DNA of 35,664 nucleotides from Micavibrio aeruginosavorus (GCA_020720905.1 DYNT01000001.1:1-35664); one strand, 5' to 3'. Counted from the stretch's first letter, positions 1 through 8,566 are shown. Notes: generated by a model from the letters alone, not told the origin. Translations and numbers: made by a program.

Positions 1-2
1 GG

Positions 3-1337
3 ATCAAAAATCAAGCCGCTGTCCAAGCCGTTATTGATGTTGTGGTGTCCCTTTCTACTTTGTTTAGCTCCCTTTTTGACGAGACGGAGGAGAAGCTGGC
101 CTCTGATACGCGTGCGCTTTTATATGGGCAGATGGTTAACGCTAAGGTTGAAGAAAGCCTGACGCAGGCGCGCATTGATGGGGGGACGCTCAATACTTTT
201 CGTCGTGCCTCGGTTGCTACCACCATGCAGGGAACGACTCCTAAAAACGAATACTTATGCAAAAAGATTGCGGCGCATCAGCTGACGACAACGACGCAGG
301 ACTTTGAAAAAGAAGTGTCGCGTATGGCCGCCGAGGCGATCAGCAATCGCTATCGTTGTCCAACGTGTGATGGTTGGGGGCCTGATTATGTTGGCAAAGA
401 ATCGGCGCGGCGGTGCGCGCAAGGGTATGGCAATCCCTCGATTGATGGTGCCAAGGCGAGCTGTGAGAAAAAGCTGAGTGATGGGCGAAGCCTTGCTGAC
501 GCCGATCTTGCGCCGCTTGATGAGGGGCAGAGTTATCAGATGCCCAAAATGATTTCCAAGGCCTATACCGATAGTGTAACGGGAGCCAGTCTGGTTGTCA
601 GCGTCCCTGATCCTCAAAATGATCAACAGCGTTTATGGGGTGCGGCTTGGGATAACATCTTCTTGTTGGCGGGGCCACGCCCTACGCCTCGGCATGGGAA
701 AGGGATGAAGACGCCTGTTGGCAAGGTGGAGCGCACCCTGTTCAATCATTGTTTGTCGAGCCAAAACGCCCTTATCAAACAATGCACGGATTTGTTGGCT
801 TATTACACGCGGCCCAATTGTGAAGAAATGCCAGCCTTGTGCGAGGCGCAACAAGAAAAATGTTTGGCTGCGACGAAGATTATTGATTTAGCTCCCTTCG
901 ATCAATGTGAAAAAGGGCTTAGTGCTTACGAAGAGGAGAAGATAAACCAACTTCTTTGCAACAGTACACAACATTATACGGACATGGTTCATGCGGGTTC
1001 GACTTATGATCTTTTGACGGGGTCTAGTGATCTTTGTGACGCCTCTTGGTCACGATGGCGCACGGTTGTGGACAAAAAACACGCGCATTGCACGGCAGCC
1101 ATCGATGGGCTGCAACGGTTAGCATCCTGTTGGGGAGCCGTTGATTCGCTTGGTCGTGGCTCTGCGGCGCTTGAGGATGGGCTGGCAGGCGATGGTTCTT
1201 CCGTTGTGCGCGCTTCGCAGCCGGCGATGGGTGTGCCCATTTATAAGGCCAAATGGTCAACACAGCCGCGACAAAAGGATGCGCTGTCATTCGATGCGGC
1301 AGAACGCGATCCCTTATTGCAAGCTGTTAGCCCATGA
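3..1337 (+). CDS. Cys-rich exported paralogue 1 (5' end outside window)
   Basis: The reading frame is open to the window's left edge, so the start and signal peptide lie outside; a GTG at 42 is not needed as a start. I do not recognise the family. About 445 residues are visible. The middle is almost identical to the next gene, with an LCKKI motif, a CxxC (RCPTCDGWG), a GNPSIDG motif, an LAGPRPTP motif and a CLSSQNALIKQC...TRPNC block. Many cysteines are spaced as if paired in disulfides, which fits an extracytoplasmic location. After a CW motif it carries a tail of about 65 residues (VVRAS.P ... AVS) that is shared with paralogue 3 but absent from paralogues 2 and 4. It is the first of four tandem copies ahead of Dot/Icm genes, so a role as a substrate, surface protein or structural part of that machine is inferred, not shown. 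Confidence 0.8.
   Translation: MKNQAAVQAVIDVVVSLSTLFSSLFDETEEKLASDTRALLYGQMVNAKVEESLTQARIDGGTLNTFRRASVATTMQGTTPKNEYLCKKIAAHQLTTTTQDFEKEVSRMAAEAISNRYRCPTCDGWGPDYVGKESARRCAQGYGNPSIDGAKASCEKKLSDGRSLADADLAPLDEGQSYQMPKMISKAYTDSVTGASLVVSVPDPQNDQQRLWGAAWDNIFLLAGPRPTPRHGKGMKTPVGKVERTLFNHCLSSQNALIKQCTDLLAYYTRPNCEEMPALCEAQQEKCLAATKIIDLAPFDQCEKGLSAYEEEKINQLLCNSTQHYTDMVHAGSTYDLLTGSSDLCDASWSRWRTVVDKKHAHCTAAIDGLQRLASCWGAVDSLGRGSAALEDGLAGDGSSVVRASQPAMGVPIYKAKWSTQPRQKDALSFDAAERDPLLQAVSP
255..874 (+). repeat. 620-bp near-identical core, copy 1
   Basis: This stretch matches 1813-2432 at a constant offset of 1558 bp. I found one difference, C at 271 against T at 1829, which changes Ala to Val. Identity stops abruptly on both sides, and the flanking coding sequence is strongly diverged. 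Both copies are in frame inside paralogues 1 and 2. The pattern fits a gene-conversion tract. Confidence 0.95.
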
Positions 1338-1356
1338 GGCGGTTGGTGGAAAAAAG

Positions 1357-2736
1357 ATGAAAACACTATCAACTCTTTTTTTAAGAGCGATTCTCGTTGT
1401 TATCGTTGCCTTGAGCTCTGGGCTGATGAACCTTGGCATAGATCCTTATGCGGGAGGTCTTGTCCTAACGGGTCCTCGCGCAAGCGCTGCGGAAGTTATT
1501 TTTAATCCCTTTAAATTGGCGGCCAATCTGGTGCAAGCGGCTGCGGAAAAAGCGAAAGAGGTTATAGAAGAAAGCAATCTGGCAAGTATTATTAGTGGCA
1601 TGACAGGGGTTTATGATCTTCTTGTGGATCAATTTCAAGAATTGAATGATGCCATGAAAGAGAGCTCTCAAGCAAAAAATGCGGCTTTACAGGTTGATGC
1701 GGTGATGGAGATAACCTCTATGCAAGCCCAAATAGATGCGGCAACATCCAATACTCTTTTGAAGGCGCAGTTGGACACCTTGTCTCAAGGGGGGGCTCCT
1801 AAAGGTGAGTATTTATGCAAAAAGATTGTGGCGCATCAGCTGACGACAACGACGCAGGACTTTGAAAAAGAAGTGTCGCGTATGGCCGCCGAGGCGATCA
1901 GCAATCGCTATCGTTGTCCAACGTGTGATGGTTGGGGGCCTGATTATGTTGGCAAAGAATCGGCGCGGCGGTGCGCGCAAGGGTATGGCAATCCCTCGAT
2001 TGATGGTGCCAAGGCGAGCTGTGAGAAAAAGCTGAGTGATGGGCGAAGCCTTGCTGACGCCGATCTTGCGCCGCTTGATGAGGGGCAGAGTTATCAGATG
2101 CCCAAAATGATTTCCAAGGCCTATACCGATAGTGTAACGGGAGCCAGTCTGGTTGTCAGCGTCCCTGATCCTCAAAATGATCAACAGCGTTTATGGGGTG
2201 CGGCTTGGGATAACATCTTCTTGTTGGCGGGGCCACGCCCTACGCCTCGGCATGGGAAAGGGATGAAGACGCCTGTTGGCAAGGTGGAGCGCACCCTGTT
2301 CAATCATTGTTTGTCGAGCCAAAACGCCCTTATCAAACAATGCACGGATTTGTTGGCTTATTACACGCGGCCCAATTGTGAAGAAATGCCAGCCTTGTGC
2401 GAGGCGCAACAAGAAAAATGTTTGGCTGCGACAGGATTTTTGGACTTGGCGCCTTACAAAGATTGCGGAAAGAATGGCGCGATCACGGCTTGGCAGGGAT
2501 TAAGCGCCCATGAGACAGAACAAATTAATCAATACTTGTGTAAGAGCGAGCAGAATAACAATAATTTACTGCAGGAGGGGGCTCAGCACAAAGATTTGAT
2601 TTTGGATATGGCTTATCTTTGTTCCTTGTCCGAGCAGGCGTGGAAGGAATCGGTGGCGCTTAAACATGAAAATTATCGCGCAGCAACGCAAGGATTGCAA
2701 AAGCTTTCCACCTGTTGGGCTGCTGTTGGGAAATAA
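1357..2736 (+). CDS. Cys-rich exported paralogue 2
   Basis: A 459-residue protein of unrecognised family. ATG 1357 is chosen because it begins a good Sec signal peptide (MKTLSTLF, a hydrophobic core, then ASA-A near residue 45) and follows a purine-rich GGTGGAAAAAAG. The frame runs open further upstream into paralogue 1, but that overlap would place the signal peptide internally. Residues about 153-358 are the near-identical core shared with paralogue 1, including the CxxC and LAGPRPTP motifs. The N-terminal 150 residues look helical. The C-terminal block ends just after the conserved CW motif, so this copy lacks the tail of copies 1 and 3. Only 19 bp separates it from paralogue 1, so they are probably co-transcribed. 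Export to the periplasm or beyond is well supported; the function is unknown. Confidence 0.85.
   Translation: MKTLSTLFLRAILVVIVALSSGLMNLGIDPYAGGLVLTGPRASAAEVIFNPFKLAANLVQAAAEKAKEVIEESNLASIISGMTGVYDLLVDQFQELNDAMKESSQAKNAALQVDAVMEITSMQAQIDAATSNTLLKAQLDTLSQGGAPKGEYLCKKIVAHQLTTTTQDFEKEVSRMAAEAISNRYRCPTCDGWGPDYVGKESARRCAQGYGNPSIDGAKASCEKKLSDGRSLADADLAPLDEGQSYQMPKMISKAYTDSVTGASLVVSVPDPQNDQQRLWGAAWDNIFLLAGPRPTPRHGKGMKTPVGKVERTLFNHCLSSQNALIKQCTDLLAYYTRPNCEEMPALCEAQQEKCLAATGFLDLAPYKDCGKNGAITAWQGLSAHETEQINQYLCKSEQNNNNLLQEGAQHKDLILDMAYLCSLSEQAWKESVALKHENYRAATQGLQKLSTCWAAVGK
1813..2432 (+). repeat. 620-bp near-identical core, copy 2
   Basis: Direct repeat partner of 255-874, with one substitution seen. 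It encodes residues about 153-358 of paralogue 2. The boundaries lie in coding sequence on both sides, after the APK.EYLCKK region and just after QEKCLAAT. Confidence 0.95.
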
Positions 2737-2796
2737 GCCGGTTTGGTGGTTGTCAGGGCGCTATGTTGTAGATGGGCTCTCTATGAGATAAAGGGG

Positions 2797-2803
2797 TAGG
2801 AGG
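2797..2803 (+). promoter_or_regulatory. Shine-Dalgarno that decides the paralogue 3 start
   Basis: TAGGAGG lies only 1 base from ATG 2805 but 7 bases from ATG 2811. Normal spacing therefore favours 2811 as the translation start. Confidence 0.7.
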
Positions 2804-2810
2804 AATGATA

Positions 2811-4352
2811 ATGCGAGCTATCAAAAAGACGATGTTGGTTCTTTCTCTGATCCTTTGTTTTTTAATGGGGGGAAGTTTTCTGAATCCAACGCCTGCTTAC
2901 GCCGGAAGCCCTGTCGTTACGGATCCTGCTAATTTTGCTGCGACCATGATGGAGTGGGGCGAGCGCTTGGCGGCGATGGCGAAAAAGAGCGCTCTTCTTG
3001 GACAGATTATTTCTTTGATCACATCCGTTCATAACATTATCAATAGCGGCTTTTCTGCCATGACGGATTCAACAAAACAGGATACAAAGCTTAATATCGC
3101 AGGACAACAGGGGCTTGCGCTTATCAAACAGGAAGGCGCGCAGGCTTGGATTGATAGCGATACGTCGGATGCTCTTCTTGCGGCGCAACTTAAGCTTGTG
3201 GCCGATCACGTTGCGCCTAAAAATGAGTATTTATGCAAGGCGACGTTGTTGAATCAATTAACGGGAACAACGGAAGATTTTGAGCGTGGCGTTGCCAGAT
3301 TGGTGCTTAAGGCTATTGAAAGTACAGGCCGTGGCCCAATGGATGATTATGATGGCCCCCAATATGCTTTCGATGAAGAAACCTTGCGCGGCGCAGCAGG
3401 CTTTGGCAATAGTGTTGTGGATGGTTATGATGCGGCTTATAGCGATACCAGCACGACTGTTGGGCCGACCAAGCGGCTTTTTATTGATGCCGATTTGATG
3501 CCTTTTTCGATGGATGGCGCTGTGCCGCTTGAATTGCCACAGTTTACAGCCAAGGCGGTTAATCTTCCCAGCGGAACAATCGTCTCGGCAAGCGTTCCTA
3601 CGCCCCAAAATGAAAATCAAAGAATGTGGCTTGCGGGACTCTACTATTGTTTTCAGCTTGCAGGGCCTCGCCCAACGGCCTCTTGGGGGGACAAAATGAC
3701 GACTCCCCAAGGTCTTGTCGAAAGGGCTCGTTTTGATCATGCCTTAGCCATGCAGAGCGCGATGATTAAGCCTTGTGCGGATTTGTTAGCTTATCATACG
3801 CGTCCGGATTCAAAGGATCTTGCTTCAGCGCCCCTTATCAAGGCGCAACATGAAAGTTGTGCTGCGGCGAAGGGGTATATAAGCGACGAGGATATGAAGG
3901 AAAAATTCAGCAATTGTTTGTCCGATGATTTTAAGGGAATGAGCGCTTATCAGGCAGAGCTTTTAAGCCATTCGATTTGTAAAAGTGAACACCACGCTAT
4001 CTCTTTAAGGCAAGCAGGTGCTACGCCGCCTGAATTGATTAATGACACGATCAAATGTTCTGCGGCGTGGAATACATGGCAGGCTAAGGTTTCTGCTAAA
4101 CAAGGATCTTTGGTTGATGTCGTCGCAGGGATTCAAGAAACCAAAGGCAATTGGGGGGGGATAGGCAATAACATTGCGGGATTGGCGGAACAGGAGAAGG
4201 ACAAGGCTCATCGTGTTGTTAGGGCTTCAAAGCCCAGTCATCAGCCTCCCGTGGCGCAAGACATTAAAGCGCAGAAAATCCCGTTGCTTCCTCGGCATGG
4301 AATTCCCTTTGCGGCGGATGAAGTGACATGGCCTATGGCCGTGTCGCAATAA
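2811..4352 (+). CDS. Cys-rich exported paralogue 3
   Basis: A 513-residue diverged member of the four-gene family. ATG 2811 is preferred over ATG 2805 because of Shine-Dalgarno spacing. A clear signal peptide follows (MRAIKKTMLVLSLILCF, cleavage after AYA). The family landmarks are kept: NEYLCK, a GNSVVDG version of the G-N-x-x-DG motif, LAGPRPTA, the C.DLLAYHTRP block, and a C-terminal W motif. The CxxC present in copies 1 and 2 is replaced by a Gly/Asp-rich stretch (GRGPMDDYDG). After the W motif it has the long tail with VVRASKP and a final AVSQ, as in copy 1. The core shows no sign of the recent homogenisation seen between copies 1 and 2. Function unknown. Confidence 0.85.
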   Translation: MRAIKKTMLVLSLILCFLMGGSFLNPTPAYAGSPVVTDPANFAATMMEWGERLAAMAKKSALLGQIISLITSVHNIINSGFSAMTDSTKQDTKLNIAGQQGLALIKQEGAQAWIDSDTSDALLAAQLKLVADHVAPKNEYLCKATLLNQLTGTTEDFERGVARLVLKAIESTGRGPMDDYDGPQYAFDEETLRGAAGFGNSVVDGYDAAYSDTSTTVGPTKRLFIDADLMPFSMDGAVPLELPQFTAKAVNLPSGTIVSASVPTPQNENQRMWLAGLYYCFQLAGPRPTASWGDKMTTPQGLVERARFDHALAMQSAMIKPCADLLAYHTRPDSKDLASAPLIKAQHESCAAAKGYISDEDMKEKFSNCLSDDFKGMSAYQAELLSHSICKSEHHAISLRQAGATPPELINDTIKCSAAWNTWQAKVSAKQGSLVDVVAGIQETKGNWGGIGNNIAGLAEQEKDKAHRVVRASKPSHQPPVAQDIKAQKIPLLPRHGIPFAADEVTWPMAVSQ

Positions 4353-4370
4353 AGGCAAAGGAACACAAAG

Positions 4371-5783
4371 ATGAGCGTTTGGCCTGCAATAAAAAAGTCC
4401 TTGCAAAGAGAGGATAGAAAAAGAAAGAAGCCGCGTAAGAGGCTGTCTTTCTTTTTTGTGCTAACGGTCATTTTTTTTGTTTTTAGCATAATGTGGCCGC
4501 TGCAGAGCTATGCCATTAAGAATGGGGATACGCCCGTTAGTGCCCAAGAAAATGCTTATACAACCGCAAGTGTTTTACAGGAATTTGCCGATTTTTCGAC
4601 GGAAAATGGATCGTGGGCGTCAATTAAGGCGGGATTCACAACGGTCATGACCACCTTTCAGACTCTTATGAAAAAGTTCTGGGACTTTCATGGCCAATCG
4701 ACTGTTGGGAAATTAACGGCACAAAGGCTTCAGGCGACCATAACGACAGAAGCGTGGCAAGCTGCGTTGGATGCCAGTACCGAGAACGCCGTTCTTGAAG
4801 AAAAAATGAAACATTTAGCGGATCATATCATGCCACCTGCTTCAGAACAGTTTCTGTGCAATCTTATTCTTGCGCGGCAAGGCGTGCCCGTTATGACCGA
4901 GTTTGCGCGTATTATTTCCAAGGTTGTGGCCAAGGGTATTGATGCCCGTTCCCGTAGCAGGGGGAGCGATGGCAATGGTCCGCAATATGCCATGGATGCG
5001 TGGAACATCAAGTGCGGCAAGTATGGCGCTGACAGACCTAAAACAGGGAATGCTATTGATGGTGTGCCAAAGGCATGCCGTGCAGAAGAAACGGCACCTG
5101 CCATTGGCTATGCTGGTGGCGATGTGAGCATGGACACGTTAAGCCGAGAAAAGGTTTATACTGTGCCGCCTGTTAAAGAAGAGACCATGATGATTAATGG
5201 AAAGATGGAAACGGTTGCAGACTTTTTTCCTGATAAAAACAGTAAAGACTATGAAGCGCATCGGCAATGGCTTATGGCGCGGCAATATTGTTATAATCTT
5301 GCTGGCCCGCGCCTTACCCCTCCGCGTGACGAAGATCTGGATACGCCCGCAGGAAAGGCCAATTTCACCTTGTTTACAAGCTGCCTATCACGGCAAAGCG
5401 CTTTTGTTAAAGCTTGCACGGATCGTTTGGGCAAGTTAACGCGACCCGATTGTTCCACTGATGACTTTAAGGAGTTTTGTGACGCCTCTATTCAAGCGTG
5501 CGATGCAGCGCGTGAGTCTCAAATTGTGCTGCCTCCTGAATTTAATAACTGTCAAAGTGGGCTAAGTTTGTATCAGGCGGAATATCTTTCAAACGCTCTT
5601 TGTGGCTCAACGCGTCGCCTTCAAGCTGATACACATGGTGGGGAGCAGGATCATAAAAAGGTCAGTACGCTGTTAATGTGCCAAATCATGAGGGAAGTGT
5701 CAGAGAAACGACAGCAGGAAGAAGATAAGGCGTTTGTAAGAGCCGTGCAGGGGATGCAGAATATGAAGGGGTGCTGGGACTAG
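4371..5783 (+). CDS. Cys-rich exported paralogue 4
   Basis: A 470-residue member of the same family, starting 18 bp after paralogue 3. The N-terminus is unusual: about 25 basic residues (KKSLQREDRKRKKPRKR) precede a strong hydrophobic segment at about 26-48, so it may be a long-n-region signal peptide or a membrane anchor. Shared landmarks are EQFLCN, GNAIDG, LAGPRLTP, FTSCLSRQSAFVKACTDRLGKLTRPDC and a closing GCWD. Like copy 2 it stops right after the CW motif and lacks the long tail. It lacks the CxxC of copies 1 and 2. It is the last of the tandem set; a 121-bp gap follows. Function unknown, and a role linked to the downstream type IVB genes is inferred from position. Confidence 0.85.
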   Translation: MSVWPAIKKSLQREDRKRKKPRKRLSFFFVLTVIFFVFSIMWPLQSYAIKNGDTPVSAQENAYTTASVLQEFADFSTENGSWASIKAGFTTVMTTFQTLMKKFWDFHGQSTVGKLTAQRLQATITTEAWQAALDASTENAVLEEKMKHLADHIMPPASEQFLCNLILARQGVPVMTEFARIISKVVAKGIDARSRSRGSDGNGPQYAMDAWNIKCGKYGADRPKTGNAIDGVPKACRAEETAPAIGYAGGDVSMDTLSREKVYTVPPVKEETMMINGKMETVADFFPDKNSKDYEAHRQWLMARQYCYNLAGPRLTPPRDEDLDTPAGKANFTLFTSCLSRQSAFVKACTDRLGKLTRPDCSTDDFKEFCDASIQACDAARESQIVLPPEFNNCQSGLSLYQAEYLSNALCGSTRRLQADTHGGEQDHKKVSTLLMCQIMREVSEKRQQEEDKAFVRAVQGMQNMKGCWD

Positions 5784-5904
5784 GGAGCCTTTTGCACGCT
5801 TCGTTAACCAAATAAACGCTATGCTCATGCCCTAAGTGGACAGAGGCGGCTTCGGCATGGCAGACTATGGTTCACTATAGAGAACATTTTTAAATGGATG
5901 CGCC

Positions 5905-6747
5905 ATGGTTACGATAACATCAAATGAATCGGAAAAAGACGTAAGTGCCCATCTTCAAACGATGGTGGCTTCTTTTCGTCAAGTCGGTCTGCCTCTTTTG
6001 CAGGCGATGGTTGACGTTTCTGGAAGCGGCGCGGCTGAGGCAGAAAGTGTCCAAGAGCAGCGCATGGGGGATTTAATTGAGTGTGCCGTTCTTTTGAGCC
6101 GTGAACTGGCCAAAGAAATGGGCGCTGATGAGGGGGCTCTTGCCCCATCCGTGCGGTGGAATTTGGCCGGATCGGCAAGTCAGATCGTAGCGGCCAACTA
6201 TCAAGCGACGGGACAGGTTCTATCGGCCGAGGCTATAGCGCGGCTTGTTCATATTGCTACGACACTTCAGGAAAAATTTAAAAGTCAGATCCCTGTTGGC
6301 GGAGAAACACTTCCCAATACCGTTGCGACGTTTCGCGCTAAGATGATGGAGGGGTTTGTTCCTGTCATTGGCGCTGTTGCCCAATATGCTTTTGGTCGCG
6401 CCGAACATGACTTATTGGCCGAAATTTCAGAAAGGCTTGTCAAGACAGCCGAGCAAGTGACGCGAACGCTTGCCGCACCTGGTTCGTCTCCTGAACAGTG
6501 GCGTCTTTTGTGTTGGACCATTCTGCGGGCGGCGGGACAGATTTATACGGAAAGTCATTATGCTGAGGCGGATCGTTTGAACGCCATGGCTCCCGATGAT
6601 CAAGCGGACTACTTTGCGCAGCATAGCTCAGCTGTTCCTATGACACAGGTTTGGCAAGCTTTTAATCAGCGCATGGCGATGCTTGCGACGTTGTCCTCTT
6701 ATTTAGAGGTTCCCCCTTCTGCTCATTTAGAAGATCAAGGGTGGTGA
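5905..6747 (+). CDS. Conserved-looking helical protein of unknown function
   Basis: A 280-residue protein that I do not recognise. It has no signal peptide and no clear membrane segment. The sequence is rich in Ala, Glu, Gln and Leu and is probably all-helical, which suggests a soluble cytoplasmic protein. ATG 5905 is taken as start, although no strong Shine-Dalgarno precedes it. It ends 4 bp before the lytic transglycosylase start, so the two are probably translated together. Its position between the exported paralogues and the Dot/Icm genes suggests an accessory role in that system, but no motif supports a specific job. Confidence 0.7.
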   Translation: MVTITSNESEKDVSAHLQTMVASFRQVGLPLLQAMVDVSGSGAAEAESVQEQRMGDLIECAVLLSRELAKEMGADEGALAPSVRWNLAGSASQIVAANYQATGQVLSAEAIARLVHIATTLQEKFKSQIPVGGETLPNTVATFRAKMMEGFVPVIGAVAQYAFGRAEHDLLAEISERLVKTAEQVTRTLAAPGSSPEQWRLLCWTILRAAGQIYTESHYAEADRLNAMAPDDQADYFAQHSSAVPMTQVWQAFNQRMAMLATLSSYLEVPPSAHLEDQGW

Positions 6748-6751
6748 TCTT

Positions 6752-7207
6752 ATGCTAACCGCTCAAGCCCTTGCCGCTTGTATGATGCTTGCTTCGCAAA
6801 CGTATCATGTTCCGCCAGCTGTGATGGTGGGCATTATGCACGTTGAGGGGGGGCGCGTTGGGCAACAGGTTGGTCCCAACAGCAACGGAACGTATGATCT
6901 GGGCCCCATGCAGGTTAATACACGGTGGATCCCTCAATTGGCTCACGCTTGGGGCGTTGATAAAAAAGTTGCGCATCGGCTTCTTCGTGACGATGGCTGC
7001 GTCAATGTTCGTGTTGCCGCTTGGATCCTTGGCCAAAAAATAAAAGAAGCAGGGTCTCTTTATGGGGGCATTGCTTACTATCATTCGGCAACGCCTGGCA
7101 TTGGACCTCGTTATGCTGCCAAGGTTATTGCCGTGATGGAGCTCAAGGGGCTTATCAAACGGGGCTATGCAAAAACGAAGAATCAGGCTTACTATGCACA
7201 GCGTTGA
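6752..7207 (+). CDS. Lytic transglycosylase (VirB1/PilT-like, SLT fold)
   Basis: A 151-residue SLT-type lytic transglycosylase. Such enzymes cleave peptidoglycan glycan strands and open the wall for secretion systems and pili. The probable catalytic Glu is E32 in MHVEGG, followed by the typical DLGPMQVN motif at about 49-56 and a later AYYHSATPG segment that fits the family's substrate groove. The N-terminus is only weakly hydrophobic, so a classical signal peptide is not certain. Small enzymes of this type (VirB1, R64 PilT) are encoded in type IV secretion and type IVb pilus loci, which matches the neighbours here. The start lies 4 bp after the preceding gene. A local wall-opening role for the adjacent Dot/Icm and pilus apparatus is inferred. 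Confidence 0.88.
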   Translation: MLTAQALAACMMLASQTYHVPPAVMVGIMHVEGGRVGQQVGPNSNGTYDLGPMQVNTRWIPQLAHAWGVDKKVAHRLLRDDGCVNVRVAAWILGQKIKEAGSLYGGIAYYHSATPGIGPRYAAKVIAVMELKGLIKRGYAKTKNQAYYAQR

Positions 7208-7262
7208 TTCTTTTTTGATTCCCTAACACGCTTTTCCCCTATGCAAGAGGAGATTTAAGACG

Positions 7263-8252
7263 ATGAGAATAACCCGTTTTTTAAGAATGATGGTTGGCAG
7301 TGTTGCCCTGTTGGTGAGCGGGGCTTCTTTTGGTTTTGCGCAAGCGCCTTCTGATATAAGCGGGCCTTCTTCCCTTTTTAACATCAATGTGCGTCCCCCT
7401 GATATTAACGCGATACCTGTTTTAATGAATCTTGTGAAAAGTGGTGGGAAATTATATTTTCTTGGTGAACGCTCTGGCATGCTTGGTTGGTTTATCATTA
7501 AGGATGGGCAGGTTCAGATCATCTATTTGTCTCCAGATAAGCAAACGGCGTTGATCGGTGGCATGTTTTCGGCGCAGGGAGAGAATGTGACTTCGCCTCA
7601 AATTAGTGCCTTGGTTGAAAAAAACACCGAAGTCAAGGCTTTGTTGTCGGGAACAGCGCAACAACAACGTGAAGTTTATAATGCGGGTGCGCCAGATGGC
7701 GCTGGCTCTGTTCCAGCTGGAGAACACAAGGCTGAGGCCGCCTCTCAGGGAGGGGCGAGCTTAGGGGGATTGCCGTCAGCGGCTTTGTCTCCTGGGGAAC
7801 GCCTTATGCAGGATCTTAAGGCTGCGGCTGGTGTGACGATGGGGCAGAATGAATCGGCTGAATTGATCATGGTTGCGGCTCCTGACTGCCCTAATTGTAA
7901 GAAAACATGGATGGAATTGCGAGATTCTGTTCGGAATAACAAGATTCAGGTGCGTGTTGTTCCCGTTTATAACAGTACGGGGGAGGGCGAGATTCGCGTT
8001 GCTGCGCAGCTGCTTAAAACGGCCAATCCTCTTGAGGCATGGGATCGTTATGTTGAGGGCGATGCTGCGGCTTTAGCTGGAGAGCCTGACGACATGGCGC
8101 GCCGCGCTGTTATAGGCAACCTTAATCTTGTCGCAAAGTGGAACATTCAAGGGTATCCCTATATGGTTTATCGGGGGAAGGATGGCCGAATCAAGATTGT
8201 GCAAGGGAAGCCAGAGCGCATGGCGGCTGTGTTGACGGACTTAAGTCGTTAA
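7263..8252 (+). CDS. DsbC/DsbG-like periplasmic thiol-disulfide protein
   Basis: A 329-residue exported protein with a thioredoxin-like C-terminal half. GAGGAGATTTAAGACG precedes ATG 7263. The signal peptide is MRITRFLRMM..., ending near ASFGFAQA. Residues about 30-130 resemble the N-terminal dimerisation region of DsbC-type proteins. A Gly/Ala-rich linker follows. The fold then contains CPNC at 209-212 and a later GYPYMVY segment that supplies the cis-Pro. This is the layout of a disulfide isomerase or thiol-disulfide exchange protein. Four exported Cys-rich paralogues and Cys-containing prepilins are encoded close by, so they are its likely clients (inference). Oxidoreductases of this kind are also known in conjugation loci (TrbB, TraF). 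Confidence 0.85.
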   Translation: MRITRFLRMMVGSVALLVSGASFGFAQAPSDISGPSSLFNINVRPPDINAIPVLMNLVKSGGKLYFLGERSGMLGWFIIKDGQVQIIYLSPDKQTALIGGMFSAQGENVTSPQISALVEKNTEVKALLSGTAQQQREVYNAGAPDGAGSVPAGEHKAEAASQGGASLGGLPSAALSPGERLMQDLKAAAGVTMGQNESAELIMVAAPDCPNCKKTWMELRDSVRNNKIQVRVVPVYNSTGEGEIRVAAQLLKTANPLEAWDRYVEGDAAALAGEPDDMARRAVIGNLNLVAKWNIQGYPYMVYRGKDGRIKIVQGKPERMAAVLTDLSR

Positions 8253-8264
8253 CAGGGGGAGGAT

Positions 8265-8549
8265 ATGGGGTTTTTAAGCAAGCCATCCAAGTTTTCCAAG
8301 GGAAGGGCTCTGCTGCCTTCTCTTGATGTTAGGGGGCGTGGCGGACTGCAAACCTTTCTTTCCTTTCCAAAGGGAAAGGACGAAAAAATTCCTAATGCCT
8401 CTTTGGTTTATGGTATTTTTTCTGCCGCGCTGCTGTCTTTTTCCCTTTATCATTTGTTTACCGGCTTATGGTTTACTGCCTTCTTGTTGTGTGTGGTGGC
8501 CTTGATTGTTTTTGGGTTTTCTCTCTATTTTCTCCGCTATTCAGGGTGA
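8265..8549 (+). CDS. Small inner-membrane protein, unknown function
   Basis: A 94-residue protein with a basic N-terminal half (residues 1-43) and two closely spaced hydrophobic segments at about 46-64 and 68-90, so it is probably a hairpin inner-membrane protein. AGGGGGAGG sits 4-12 bases before ATG 8265, and only 12 bp separates it from the preceding stop. Its place just ahead of dotD suggests an accessory membrane part of the type IVB system. I cannot match it to a named Dot/Icm component. Confidence 0.7.
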   Translation: MGFLSKPSKFSKGRALLPSLDVRGRGGLQTFLSFPKGKDEKIPNASLVYGIFSAALLSFSLYHLFTGLWFTAFLLCVVALIVFGFSLYFLRYSG

Positions 8550-8566
8550 ATAATTCGTGGAAGAGC

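Noticed and set aside
1141..1356. Upstream extension of paralogue 2 into paralogue 1
   Set aside because: It would bury the signal peptide at residue 73 and overlap the preceding gene by almost 200 bp; ATG 1357 fits better.
255..2412. Matching pairs of antisense frames of 123 and 73 codons in both copies of the repeated core
   Set aside because: They are identical because the sense sequence is duplicated; they lack ribosome binding sites and lie wholly antisense to well-supported genes.
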